Assembly (NCBI RefSeq): GCF_016097415.1
Contig: NZ_JAEHGE010000001.1
Location: forward strand, 3,149,157-3,213,156
From: a sulfur-oxidizing endosymbiont of Gigantopelta aegis
GTDB lineage: Bacteria > Pseudomonadota > Gammaproteobacteria > GRL18
Reading direction: 5' to 3'
DNA: 64,000 nt
In this document: positions 51,908-62,583 of the stretch, piece by piece
How positions within the stretch are numbered: the first letter of the stretch is position 1
Layout of the letters: every line of letters begins with the position of its first letter
Translations under genes and position numbers: made by a program
The notes under the pieces: generated by a model
The model's input: the letters and a program-made list of their open reading frames with translations, nothing else
Databases searched by the model: none
What the model was told of the DNA's origin: nothing

Positions 51908-52065
51908 TTCAACCTCAATTTTACTAACGATGTTTGCAGCGATGCTTTACAGTTCTGGCCAAGGCACATGATGCTCTGTCATTAAGATTAGATGACAATT
52001 TTCTACAATTCAAGGCCGATGTAAAAAAGTAATTTTTAGATACGTTCTGATTCTTCAACTTAAAT

Positions 52066-55000
52066 TTATACCTTGTTTTTGACCCCCAGCTTAATGGTAA
52101 ACACTGCGCCTTTACCCACACCTTCACTTTGTGCCGAGATGCTACCATCATGTGCAATGAGGTAATTGGCGCAGGCGTGTAGATTAAAACCTGAAGTAAT
52201 TGAAGAAGGTGTAGTATTTCGCCGTTCTTGTTTTTTTTCATTAGCATAATCACCGGCAAAAATCCGTTCTTTTAGTTCCGGAGCAAAACCAATGCCATTA
52301 TCCTGAACACATAAAACAATCGCCTCTGATGAACCGACTGCAGTCTCAGTACCTCCCTTCTCAAGGTAAGTACTGATACGTATTTGACGCTGCTCTATGG
52401 CAATGCCATTCATTGCCTCACAGGCATTTTTAACAACACTGAGTATAATCTGCATCAACTGATATTCTTCAGCATACAATTTGGGTAAATCAGTACATTG
52501 TAATTGCACCTCAATATGCTCTGAACGTAGTATATTATCTAACATTTTCAGGGCATCATTGAGCAGTTCATTGACATCCAAATAATCATTCATCGGTTTA
52601 ACAGTCGTATATTTTGACTGCAAGTGAATAAACTCTTCAATACGCCGAATGGTATTACAGGCTTGTTCCAAATTATCTGCGTGACTTTGATATTCTGTTG
52701 CCATAATATTCGGTAACATGGAGGTGATTTTAGTCAACTTCATGCGCTCTGATTCTTCAAGGCCATTATGTGTCGCTAGCGCATCAGCCAACTTTTGCAT
52801 CAATTTTGGTGCTTTATTTACCAGTTCACTATTATGCATAGCACTATAGGTTTGTTCTGTCTTGGTTTTCAACGGAGTCAAAGCATTGCCAATATTGTGC
52901 ATCACTTCAATGGCAATTTCAGCCTGTCCCGATTCCCGCGCTTGTTGTAATAATTGTGCCTGAGCATTTTTTAACTCATGAGTACGCTCTTTAACTTTAT
53001 CTTCTAAATTTTCATATAATAAAGCATTCTCCAGCGAAATGGCTGCCTGTGCTGCCATCATCTGCATGAGTTGCTGACGACTCTGATGAAAAACGTGGGT
53101 GGCAAGTTTGTTTTCCAAATACAATAGTCCCGTTAATTTTCCTTTGGTAAGTACAGGCTGACATAATATAGATTGCTGCTCTCTATCCTGGACAAAATAA
53201 GGATCGTCATAAAAAGCTTGATAAGCTTCACGAGCATCATCCAGCGCAATACCTTTTTTCACTTTAATCACATGTTGTAATAAGGTTTTAGGTATTTCCT
53301 GATATTCACTCAATGGCGTATTGTGTAAAATTTGTCGAGTGCGATTATCCATGCGGCATTCACCCGCAATATGCCACTTTGATAGATGGTTAGAGCTTTC
53401 AGTCGATTCTTTAAGTAATAATATCGTACGCTGAGCACCCGCATTTTCCATCACCGTACTCAATAGTCGGTCCAACACACTCGACAGGCTTAATTCACTG
53501 GATAAGCTATGGGCAAATTTCATCACGGTATCCAGATCCATACCAACGGATGTCTCATTTTTGAGGCTTGAAGTAGAACTGACGGTGCGAATACTTCCAC
53601 TCGTATCCGGCTTTGACTTACTAAGCTTATTCAATAACTGTGGATATTCTTTTTCTAACTGTTCTGTTTTAGCCTTGGCTCCCCATCGTGCCCAGGTATA
53701 ATAGGCTTTCATCATATAAGCTTGGGCAATAATGGTTTTATTACGTTGCAAATAAAATCGAGCGCTCAATTCACAGGCCAATGCCTCTTCTTGTACAAAC
53801 TTATTTTCTATAGCATAATTTATCGCATCATCGTAATAATCTTCTGCGCTAAAAAAATCACCCTGCACCCGATAAAATTCTGCTTCTACCAATGCCCATT
53901 TATGCGCAAAGTTCATGGGTGCATACTGCTTCCAAAAACTCATTTTTGTTTGGTTGTCTATGACTTGTTTCAGGGTAAAAGCTTGCTCTTCCAGTGTTTG
54001 CTCCGAATAATGCGCTAAACGTATCAATGACTCATAAAAATTTAATTCAGGAACAAAGATGTTACTGCTTAAGGCATCCTTATATTCCACTGCCTGATTA
54101 ATAACTGTATATGCTCTTTGGATATCAAAAAATACAAAGGCCAGTATGGATTGATATAACTTTAAAAAACAAATTGCAGTTCGATTACCCATTTTTTGAT
54201 ATTGGAGTAAACTGACCTGTTCATCATAAAGCTCTCCCTGCAAAGCGATTGCATTTTCTTGCGCCCCCATTAAGTTCAATGTAACCTGATGTAACATCTG
54301 AGTATAATTTAAAGGCAGATCCTGATGTAGGCTGGCAATAAACTGCTCATAATTCATCAATTGCCTTTCCAATACAGAAAGCTCTTCTCCTGCAAAAAAG
54401 GCATGGGTAGATGCCCACCAGGCGCCTGTCGCCGAAAAAAATAAATCGCCTACCTCCAAACCACTGAGAGATGCTTCTTTTAAAGGTTCTATACTCTCTC
54501 TAAGGGCTTGCTTATAAAACTGATTGCCATAAACAACGGTCCAAGTCTTAGATTTTTGAGAAGTCGCTTGTAGTTTGTCTAATAAGGCTAAGGCCAACAG
54601 ACCAAACTCATAACCCGCATTAATATCATTGAGTTTGCTGGATAAAATATTGCCATAAGCCGCATAAGTAGACAACATCTCTGGCGCATTACCATACTGA
54701 ATGGCAAACTGAACACGTTTAAACACCGTCAGAGCAAAGATAACGGGACTAATCATATAAAAAGCCTGATTCAGCTTATCCAATAAGCCCATTCCAGATA
54801 AAATCATGGTCTCTGTCATCGCTGGCAAATTAATTAAAGAGGCTGTGCTATTCCCCTTCAGCATCGCCTGTGTTTTCATCAGTTCAGCTTGAAAATCATC
54901 ACTCGTCGCTTGTGCTGGAAATTCAAAACCACATTGCTTTAACATTGGCAATGCATATTGGATCGCCGCTTTGAGATCATTTTGTGCAATCAGACTCAGA

Positions 55001-57579
55001 CAATGCAATTGATGAGCCTTTATCGTATCAGTGAGCGTTTTGCTCTGCGCAAATAAAATCTCAGCCCTTTGCTGCTGTACTTGATAATCACCTAATAAGA
55101 AAGCGACTTCGATAGCTTCATCATACAAACCCAGTGCCAAGGTATAATCCGTCTGCCAGCAGGTCTCAGTCTCCAGCAAAGATAACCCCGCTTTAATATA
55201 TTGCCCTGCGGAGTCATAAGCAGTTGAGCGCCGGGCAGCTTGACCGGCCTGATAATTTAATGTCGCCAACTCAATACGTTCTGTTGATACGATCACTAGA
55301 TGCTGAGCCAAATTCAACTGATTAACCACATTAAATAACCAGCCAATCTTATCCTGCTGTTGGTGTTGCTTTTGCTGTTTAAGCGAACAACCAATATCAA
55401 AATGAATTTGGGCTTTCTGTACTTCGGGGAGCAAGGAATAAGCTGCCTGCTGAATGCGATCATGGGCAAAATCAAAACGCAGATGAAGCCCTTTTATATC
55501 GTCTTCCCGGTGGTCATCCTGAGCACTCTGCAAATCAATATCTGGCACTAGTTTATAGTCATCGCCCACGGGAATTAGTAGCTTAGCCTTAACTCCCTGC
55601 CAACAGTTTTTAAGACATTGACTCACAGTGCTGTCAGTCACTTTTGCTAATGTGGCCAAATCAAATTGATGACCAAAACAAGCAGCATAACTGAGAATAT
55701 TTATAATAGCCGGTTCTAAACAACGCAGGCGGGTAGCCACAAATTCCACGACGTTTTCACTGGCAGCCAATTGCACAATGGATTCCAGTTCATAAATCCA
55801 ATGTTCCTGCTTAAAGTCATAACTCAGTAAGCTCTCATCCTTTACCTGTTGCATGAACTGATGAACAAAAAATGGGTTGCCCTGGGTTTTTTTGTACACC
55901 ACTTGTGTTAATGGCTGAGCATAATCACTCTGACAGAGACAGGCATCCATTAGCATGTCGTTCAAATCGGTTTCACTCAAGGCCTTCAGAAGCAAGTGAT
56001 TTATTGGCAAACCACTTTGAATTAAACTGTCCAGAGTCAAATGTAATGGATGCTCCGCCGGGATTTCATTATCCCGGTAGGCACCGATAAACAATAAGGA
56101 CTGATGGGCACAATCCAACTGTGGATCAGACCGATAATTCAATATAACGGATAATAGCTGTAAGGTGGCAGAGTCTATCCATTGCAAATCATCAAGAAAT
56201 AAAATTAAAGGATGCGCCTGGGTCGTGAATATCTGTAAAAACTGTTGGAATAAATGATGAAAACGATAAGTCGATGCCACACCGGATAATTCTTCAACCC
56301 CAACTTGTGGACCAATGAGTTGCTCCAACTCAGGGACAATATCCACCAATAATTGCCCCTGAGTACCCAGTACTTGTTGAATCTGCATCTTCCAGACTTG
56401 TTGCTGGTCACTATTTTCAGCCAATAACTGCTTAATGAGACAGCCTAAGGCCTGACTCAGGGCTGAAAAAGGTGTATCTCGTTTGAGTTGATCAAATTTA
56501 CCCTTAATAAAATAGCCTCGACTGCGCGTCATAGGCTTATGAACTTCATTAACCAGCGCTGTTTTACCCACACCCGATAGTCCACGGATGAATATAGCCT
56601 CCATATTTCCTTCGAACACCCGTTCAAATGCCCCGAGAAAGGATTTCACTTCATCAAAGCGACCATAAAGCTTAGAATTTAATTGGAAGTGCCGAGCAAC
56701 ATCGGTCTGACCCAGGGTAAAAGAAGGGATCGCCCCCTTTTCTTGCCAAAGTTGTTGGCAGTATTGTAAATCGGCCATCAAACCCTCTCCACTTTGATAG
56801 CGCTCCTCGGCATTTTTCGCCATCAGTTTTTTTACTATTTCATTAATGGCGGGAGGAATTTCTGAGTGAAGTACCAACAAAGACTCGGGTTCTTTTGCCA
56901 AATGACAATGTACCAATTCCATTGTATCTTCTGAATAAAAGGGTAATTGAGCACTTAATAATTCATAAAACGTGACCCCAAGGGAATAAAAATCCGTGCG
57001 ATAATCAACACCACGATTCATTCGTCCGGTCTGTTCCGGAGACAGGTAGCTAAGGGTGCCGGAAAGCTCATCAGGATTTTGCAAGCTCTGGTTCTCAGTA
57101 TTCAAGACAGAAGCAATACTAAAATCAATAAGAGCTATTTGCAGGCTTTGAGGCTGAATAATAATATTGCCTGGTTTAATATCTCTATGGGTTATACCAA
57201 GTTCATGTAGTTGTTCCAAAATATTGGCCAATTGGCAGGCAATATTTAAAAACACATCAATATTTAAAGGCTGAGCATCAGCATAGCGTTTTAGGTCTAA
57301 CGACTGGCTATCCGGCATCACCAGTGCCAGCTTGTCCTGCCAGGACTCCATTGCCAGCGGTCTTACAACACCATCCAGTTGTATTTCTTTAAGCAGGTTA
57401 TATTGGTGACAGAAGTTGAGCAACTCATTGTGGCTGGGCTGATCACGTTTCAGGAACTTAACAATGACCGGACACTGATCGCTTTGTCTCACACCACGAT
57501 ACACCATACTTTTAGCCCCTTCATAGAGGGCTTCGTTGATATCATAACCTGTGAGTTGAGGGGGTAAAATTTCGCTCAA
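52066..57579 (-). CDS. Trifunctional Ser/Thr kinase - AAA ATPase - GAF - histidine kinase sensor
   Basis: This 1837-residue protein has, in order: a eukaryotic-type kinase (about 10-270; HRDIKPGNIIIQ catalytic loop, DFSIAS in place of DFG, LSPEQTGRMNRGVDYRTDFY); an AAA/STAND ATPase (Walker A GLSGVGKTALVNE near residue 330, FLDDLQWID for Walker B); a long helical repeat region (about 650-1300); a GAF domain (about 1345-1500); a coiled coil; and an H-box-like segment, EVMHNIGNALTPLKTK. The HATPase domain (NACEAMNG; DNGIGFAPELK; GFNLHACANYLIAHDGS) closes it. No receiver partner is adjacent. DFS rather than DFG, and the atypical H-box, leave both kinase activities open. The ORF is intact over 5.5 kb. 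Confidence 0.93.
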   Translation of the reverse strand: MSEILPPQLTGYDINEALYEGAKSMVYRGVRQSDQCPVIVKFLKRDQPSHNELLNFCHQYNLLKEIQLDGVVRPLAMESWQDKLALVMPDSQSLDLKRYADAQPLNIDVFLNIACQLANILEQLHELGITHRDIKPGNIIIQPQSLQIALIDFSIASVLNTENQSLQNPDELSGTLSYLSPEQTGRMNRGVDYRTDFYSLGVTFYELLSAQLPFYSEDTMELVHCHLAKEPESLLVLHSEIPPAINEIVKKLMAKNAEERYQSGEGLMADLQYCQQLWQEKGAIPSFTLGQTDVARHFQLNSKLYGRFDEVKSFLGAFERVFEGNMEAIFIRGLSGVGKTALVNEVHKPMTRSRGYFIKGKFDQLKRDTPFSALSQALGCLIKQLLAENSDQQQVWKMQIQQVLGTQGQLLVDIVPELEQLIGPQVGVEELSGVASTYRFHHLFQQFLQIFTTQAHPLILFLDDLQWIDSATLQLLSVILNYRSDPQLDCAHQSLLFIGAYRDNEIPAEHPLHLTLDSLIQSGLPINHLLLKALSETDLNDMLMDACLCQSDYAQPLTQVVYKKTQGNPFFVHQFMQQVKDESLLSYDFKQEHWIYELESIVQLAASENVVEFVATRLRCLEPAIINILSYAACFGHQFDLATLAKVTDSTVSQCLKNCWQGVKAKLLIPVGDDYKLVPDIDLQSAQDDHREDDIKGLHLRFDFAHDRIQQAAYSLLPEVQKAQIHFDIGCSLKQQKQHQQQDKIGWLFNVVNQLNLAQHLVIVSTERIELATLNYQAGQAARRSTAYDSAGQYIKAGLSLLETETCWQTDYTLALGLYDEAIEVAFLLGDYQVQQQRAEILFAQSKTLTDTIKAHQLHCLSLIAQNDLKAAIQYALPMLKQCGFEFPAQATSDDFQAELMKTQAMLKGNSTASLINLPAMTETMILSGMGLLDKLNQAFYMISPVIFALTVFKRVQFAIQYGNAPEMLSTYAAYGNILSSKLNDINAGYEFGLLALALLDKLQATSQKSKTWTVVYGNQFYKQALRESIEPLKEASLSGLEVGDLFFSATGAWWASTHAFFAGEELSVLERQLMNYEQFIASLHQDLPLNYTQMLHQVTLNLMGAQENAIALQGELYDEQVSLLQYQKMGNRTAICFLKLYQSILAFVFFDIQRAYTVINQAVEYKDALSSNIFVPELNFYESLIRLAHYSEQTLEEQAFTLKQVIDNQTKMSFWKQYAPMNFAHKWALVEAEFYRVQGDFFSAEDYYDDAINYAIENKFVQEEALACELSARFYLQRNKTIIAQAYMMKAYYTWARWGAKAKTEQLEKEYPQLLNKLSKSKPDTSGSIRTVSSTSSLKNETSVGMDLDTVMKFAHSLSSELSLSSVLDRLLSTVMENAGAQRTILLLKESTESSNHLSKWHIAGECRMDNRTRQILHNTPLSEYQEIPKTLLQHVIKVKKGIALDDAREAYQAFYDDPYFVQDREQQSILCQPVLTKGKLTGLLYLENKLATHVFHQSRQQLMQMMAAQAAISLENALLYENLEDKVKERTHELKNAQAQLLQQARESGQAEIAIEVMHNIGNALTPLKTKTEQTYSAMHNSELVNKAPKLMQKLADALATHNGLEESERMKLTKITSMLPNIMATEYQSHADNLEQACNTIRRIEEFIHLQSKYTTVKPMNDYLDVNELLNDALKMLDNILRSEHIEVQLQCTDLPKLYAEEYQLMQIILSVVKNACEAMNGIAIEQRQIRISTYLEKGGTETAVGSSEAIVLCVQDNGIGFAPELKERIFAGDYANEKKQERRNTTPSSITSGFNLHACANYLIAHDGSISAQSEGVGKGAVFTIKLGVKNKV

Positions 57580-57989
57580 AAAAATATCTTCTAAATTTAT
57601 GAAGTGATTGGCTAGAAAAACTGATGGAATACTTTGAAATTATAGAACAAATCAAGCCAATTTCAATGCTTACAGCAAAGTAGTAATCATATTGCTAAGA
57701 TTCTTTCTAGTTGAAAAGCAACCATATAAGTATTGAAGTGAGTATATTGTAGCGCACAAGACTCCCATCGTACAATTTCCCAAATTATTCATCATACGAT
57801 TTGGCTAAAATCACTTCATTTTCCCACACTCCCATCATAAGATATTTTCCCCTAGCCACACTAAAATTATACGTTCAACCAAACTGCATTATAGTGCACA
57901 CCAAATTATCATCGTCTTTTTTTAGTAAAATAATGATTTCAGTGCGTGATTAAGCTAAGAAGAGATAATTATAAAATAAATGGGATTGG
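57580..57989. other. Intergenic region, nothing recognised
   Basis: 410 bp of AT-rich sequence separate the large kinase start from the AAA fragment. It should hold the kinase promoter. CCCACACTCCCATCATAAGA at about 57816-57835 and CAAGACTCCCATCGTACAAT at about 57757-57776 are loosely similar and could be a degenerate direct repeat. I see no ORF or RNA gene. Confidence 0.5.
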
Positions 57990-58217
57990 CTAATTCACCT
58001 GTTGCTTGATGAGTTCTTCATGAGAGCGCCAGTGAGGTTGAATTAAGATATTATTGACATGCTGAATCGAAACGTTCCGCTTGCCTTCACTACAAGCTTC
58101 AATCAGACTGCCATAACAGAGATTACGACATAATCGCAGATTGCCTTGAGCGGAGCGTATGATAAACTCCGTCGCTGCACTATCAAAGGTATTTAAGCCC
58201 ATATAAAGCTTAATCAA
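57990..58217 (-). pseudogene. ExeA/MshM-like AAA ATPase, C-terminal fragment
   Basis: The 75 codons read FDSAATEFIIRSAQGNLRLC, then RNLCYGSLIEACSEGKRNVS and IQHVNNILIQPHWRSHEELI. The sensor-type GN.R..NLC helix and the following helical lid are typical of the C-terminal part of ExeA/GspA-class and transposon-type AAA ATPases. Walker motifs and everything upstream are missing. The frame is open into the end of the NRPS relic, whose stop overlaps the ATG at 58217. It looks like a deletion product, not a small gene. Confidence 0.5.
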
Positions 58218-59493
58218 TATTATTTATTATATCTTGAAGCCGTTTAGCAATAAGTTCTACATTAGGAGCCTGCATCATGGTGAGATGATTACCGACAACA
58301 TCAATTAATTCAAAGTCATTCATTGCTAATTGCATCCAGCTTGACTCCGGATTAGCAGGATTAAGTTCATCTCGGCTCAAGGCTCGAAAATACAAAATAT
58401 CGCCTTGATACCGCTTTGTTTGATAGGTAAACATTGCACTCTGATTTGCCTTAAACATAGTCAGATAATGGCGCAACTGCTCAATCGAAGTATCCGGTAA
58501 CAAACGACTTGCTAATTGTGCATGATTCAAGAATAGCTCTAACTGTTCTTCTTCATTTAAATCCGCTAATTGTTCGCTATAAATTATCGGTGGCTGCTTT
58601 AATAGTAATGCGGCATTGTAAAGCTTTTCCAGCACACCATTCTTTGATTCATAGGTCGGCGCTATAGCAACGGTAAGTGGCGTAACCCCAGCAAGTATAC
58701 ATCCCCAAAAAACAGGAAAAAAATCTTCCAGCGTTGCCAATTGCAAAATAACAACATCATTTGCCTTAAGACCTTCTTTTTGTAGCCCAGAGACAACCGT
58801 TTTTGCTTTTATCAGTAGTTCATTATAGCTTTGAAAAACATCAGAGCCATCTTGTTGCACGAAAATAATCCCACTATCCGAATGTTTTTGTGCTGCAAAT
58901 AAACCCTCCGATAATGTCATTGGTAAATGAGACTCATTAGTTAATAATAATTCTCCTTCACTTAATGCAATGACATCAGTTTTCTCTCCCTCTTCGTAAT
59001 CAATATCATCAATATCTTCCTGGGACATTTCTGTTTTCCAAACTGGACATAAGTGTGATAGATGCAGTGGTTCACATTGATAGTCTTTATATTGTGCAAG
59101 CACTGAATAATCTAATAGTTCAGGCGTGTCTTCTAGTTCATGACTCCATGATTCGAGCAATTGCTTATTTACAACAACAAGCGGTAACAACTGCTTGTCA
59201 TCTATTTGTCCAGACTCTGTTAATGGCATATTAGTAATAGCGATATATGCTTCCGGCAATATGCTATTTGGCAAACAAGATTTGAGATATTGGCGCAAAT
59301 CATTTGCAATAAATTCAGCATCTAAAACAATGTAAGCCACAAGCTGCCGCCCACTTTCATGACATTCTTTAGCAAGTACACGGCAATCAATAATATTAGG
59401 ATAAGCAAATAAATTGTATTCTATTAACTCTGGAAAGATAGTTTGTGTGCCTATAATAATTTCACGGTCATATCGATATTCGAGTATACTCAT
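58210..59493 (-). pseudogene. NRPS-like relic (adenylation parts plus thioesterase tail)
   Basis: Three pieces are fused in one 427-codon frame. The first (ELIEYNLFAYPNIIDCRVLA; AYIVLDAEFIANDLRQYLKS; LPEAYIAITNMPLTESGQID) is the C-terminal subdomain of an adenylation domain, lacking its catalytic core. The second (SGIIFVQQDGSDVFQSYNEL; VVILQLATLEDFFPVFWGCI; AGVTPLTVAIAP) is the start of another adenylation domain, without the AMP and Mg sites. The third (RYQGDILYFRALSRDELNPA; MNDFELIDVVGNHLTMMQAP) matches the end of a thioesterase, with the catalytic His in GNHLTM. Carrier and condensation domains are gone. The 5' side ends 22 bp from IS3 copy C. Nearby MFS and TonB genes suggest a lost siderophore synthetase. 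Confidence 0.72.
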
Positions 59494-59806
59494 TTGTTTT
59501 ACCCTTTTTTATTACTGATGTGTCAACACTTTTCCGGACAGTTTTCTAAATATTTTTTTGGCTGTTTCAAGTGATTTTTGTCATTTTGTATTTCCTATCA
59601 TTTTAGTTTCTCATGTTAACTTTAAACAGATGAAGAGAAAGGGCTTTGCCCTCTGGAACGATAGAGCCGTTCCATTCACCCAAGGTATTTTCACAACGGT
59701 AATGATCCTGTTACAATATCTTCACGGCACAGGCTGAGGAGCCGATGGCCGTCAACGGTAATGGGCGGCATTTATGTCGCCTTTTACCCCTCTTCAATCA
59801 ATCGAT

Positions 59807-60451
<645 letters not shown>

Positions 60452-60722
60452 TCAGCCAGTTTTCTTTTTAAGACGACGGGTTCCATAAGTCTTGCGACTG
60501 TCTTCAAACAGTTTTTTAGCTGCTCAGTAAGCGCTTCATTTTCTTTCTCTCTATCCGTTTTAGGAGAGCTAACCCAATCATAATAGCAACTACGGGAAAC
60601 ATCCATAAAACGGCACAGAATCGTTACCGGGTAATCTTTAGCCTGATCAGTTATCCATGCGTACTTCACAAAGTTTCCCTTGCAAAGTACGCTGTGGCCT
60701 TTTAATAAATCACGCTCCTGAA

Positions 60723-60965
60723 TCACTTTTGCCAATTCTTTTTCAGACGTTTTACTTCATCATAAATGTGTTCATCACTTCTATTGGCTACCGTCTTCAC
60801 CGGTTTGGAATATTTACTGATCCAGGTATGTAGAGTATTTACATTAACACCTAGCTCCCTGGCAGTCTGAGAAACGGGTTGATCCGTCTCATTAGCTAAT
60901 TTGACAGCTGATTCTTTAAATTCTGATGTATAGCTTTTATTCGGTTTTTTTGTTTGATCATTCAT
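60723..60965 (-). pseudogene. IS3 OrfA (truncated by frameshift)
   Basis: The 80 codons encode the HTH protein MNDQTKKPNKSYTSEFKESA, then VSQTARELGVNVNTLHTWIS. The normal continuation, KRLKKELAKVIQERD, is broken after KRLKK by loss of one A. OrfA provides DNA binding and the leucine zipper for the transposase. Confidence 0.9.
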
Positions 60966-61028
60966 TTTAGGTCACACTTTTTATCTTTTAGTTATTTTAA
61001 GTTGTGTGTCCGGTTAAGTATAGCCACA

Positions 61029-61613
61029 TTAAATTTCTTCAGTCATATAAAAGGCTGTTTTTAGTTTAAAGAAACTATCGATCATGCCTTCGAGAATTTT
61101 GACCATGCCTTTTACTTTAATTTCAAGATTCCAACGCATCGAGAGAGAATCAGCCAATTGTAAGACTTCCTCGTCATCAAATGGTTTTTTCAAGTACAAT
61201 AAGCGATCGGTAAATCCAACTTGTTTCACAATATCTGATACTGGTGCATCTGAATACGCAGTGACTATAATAATTTCAATTGTGGGGTCAATGTTGCGCA
61301 CCTCACGCACTGTTTTTATACCATCCCAACCCGGGGGCATACGCATATCAGAAAATAACACGCTATAGGGTCGTCCTTCCGCAATAGCTTGTTTAACCAT
61401 TTTGTAACCTTGTTCACCCTGGCTGGCTGTATCCACATCAAAAATACGTTTTTCCGGCTCATCTACATCAGTGATATCATCACTCAATAAGTCATTCAAT
61501 AGACTTAAAGTAGACTCTTTAGCAGATGATTTTTTTGGACTTAATATTGATTCAAAGATACTCAATATATTGGGGTCGTCATCAATGATTAATACACGAT
61601 TATTATAAGGCAT
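61029..61613 (-). pseudogene. Receiver-domain protein, truncated at its C-terminus by IS3 copy C
   Basis: I chose the ATG at 61613, behind AAAGGA; the longer ORF start lies in the preceding gene. The REC domain has VLIIDDDPNI, the phospho-acceptor in VLFSDMRMPPGWDG, IIVTAYSDA and the Lys in LYLKKPFDDEE. An atypical 50-residue Ser/Lys/Asp-rich insert lies between the first helix and strand 2 (about residues 25-60). After SMRWNLEIKVKGMVKILEGM the gene runs into the IS, whose terminal TAA supplies the stop. A related REC-PAS-kinase gene at 62584-64000 suggests the lost part could be a PAS/kinase module. Confidence 0.75.
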
Positions 61614-61623
61614 GGTTTTTCCT

Positions 61624-62520
61624 TTATACCGGTAATACAATAGTAAATTGCGCGCCTTTACCTTCACCAACACTTGTCGCTTTAATCTCACCGCCAATGC
61701 TGGTTAGAAAACTGGCACAAAAATGCAGGCCAAAACCTGAACCATCTTTTTTAGATGTATAGCCAAAATCAAAAAATCGTGCTTTCATCGCTGGGTCAAA
61801 GCCTAGACCACTGTCTTTTATTGTAATAATAACATTCTGCTTCTCGACATAGGCCTTCAACAGAATGTGCTTGTCACTCTGAGGATTAGCATCAATGGCT
61901 TCATAAGCATTTTTTAATAAGTTGACCAGAACTTGTAATAACTTTGATTCTTGTATTTTCAGGTAAGGCACTTCTGCTATTTCTTTCACAACTTCAATAT
62001 TACGACGTTTAATTGACTCACTTTGCATACTAATTGCGTCATCAATTATACGTGAGATGTTCACATCACAAAGATCGGCTTTTAAATGTGAATAACGCAT
62101 GTGTAAGGCTATGATACTGGCAATATGTTCCTGCTTGTCTCTAATATTTTCTACATCACTGATGTTTTGTGCATATTCTTCTTCTAAACCATCCGGTAAG
62201 ACTTTAATGATTTTTAGTAATTTTTGTTTTTCGTCTTCTGCTAGTGGACAATCAGGAATAGCTATTTCTAAGGGTTGTAATATTTTTCTTAGATGATTAC
62301 GTAAGGGGCTTTTATCTAAGCGTTGCAAGAGCATCGATACTGCAATTTTTGATGGTGTTAGGGTATTACCAATATTATGTAAAACACCCACTGATAGCTC
62401 AGCGATTCCGGCTTCGTATTCTTGTTGTAAAAGCGTATTTTTTGCTTCCTCAAGTTCCATACTTAATTGCTCGACTTGAGTCTTTACGTTTTCATAGTCA
62501 CTATTATTTTTATTTTCCAT
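61624..62520 (-). CDS. Histidine kinase-like ATPase with HNIG motif
   Basis: The 298 residues begin with a coiled coil (VEQLSMELEEAKNTLLQQEY). Next comes the H-box-like AELSVGVLHNIGNTLTPSKI. The HATPase domain carries the N-box LVNLLKNAYEAIDA, the G1 box IKDSGLGFDPAMKAR and the G2 box GSGFGLHFCASFLTSIGGEI. There is no sensory or membrane domain, so it is cytoplasmic. The stop lies 10 bases before the REC gene at 61029-61613, with which it forms a pair. The HNIG motif matches that of the 1837-residue protein at 52-57 kb. An ATG at 62520 is the clear start. Confidence 0.88.
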   Translation of the reverse strand: MENKNNSDYENVKTQVEQLSMELEEAKNTLLQQEYEAGIAELSVGVLHNIGNTLTPSKIAVSMLLQRLDKSPLRNHLRKILQPLEIAIPDCPLAEDEKQKLLKIIKVLPDGLEEEYAQNISDVENIRDKQEHIASIIALHMRYSHLKADLCDVNISRIIDDAISMQSESIKRRNIEVVKEIAEVPYLKIQESKLLQVLVNLLKNAYEAIDANPQSDKHILLKAYVEKQNVIITIKDSGLGFDPAMKARFFDFGYTSKKDGSGFGLHFCASFLTSIGGEIKATSVGEGKGAQFTIVLPV

Positions 62521-62583
62521 AGTCTTTTTGCTTGCCCATAGTTTCCAAAAATATGAAGATAATAAATCCTATCCTAATGCTAT

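Noticed and set aside
51924-52259. 111-codon minus-strand ORF between the large kinase and the TonB receptor
   Set aside because: Most of it overlaps the kinase C-terminus in another frame, and its remaining end has no recognisable domain.
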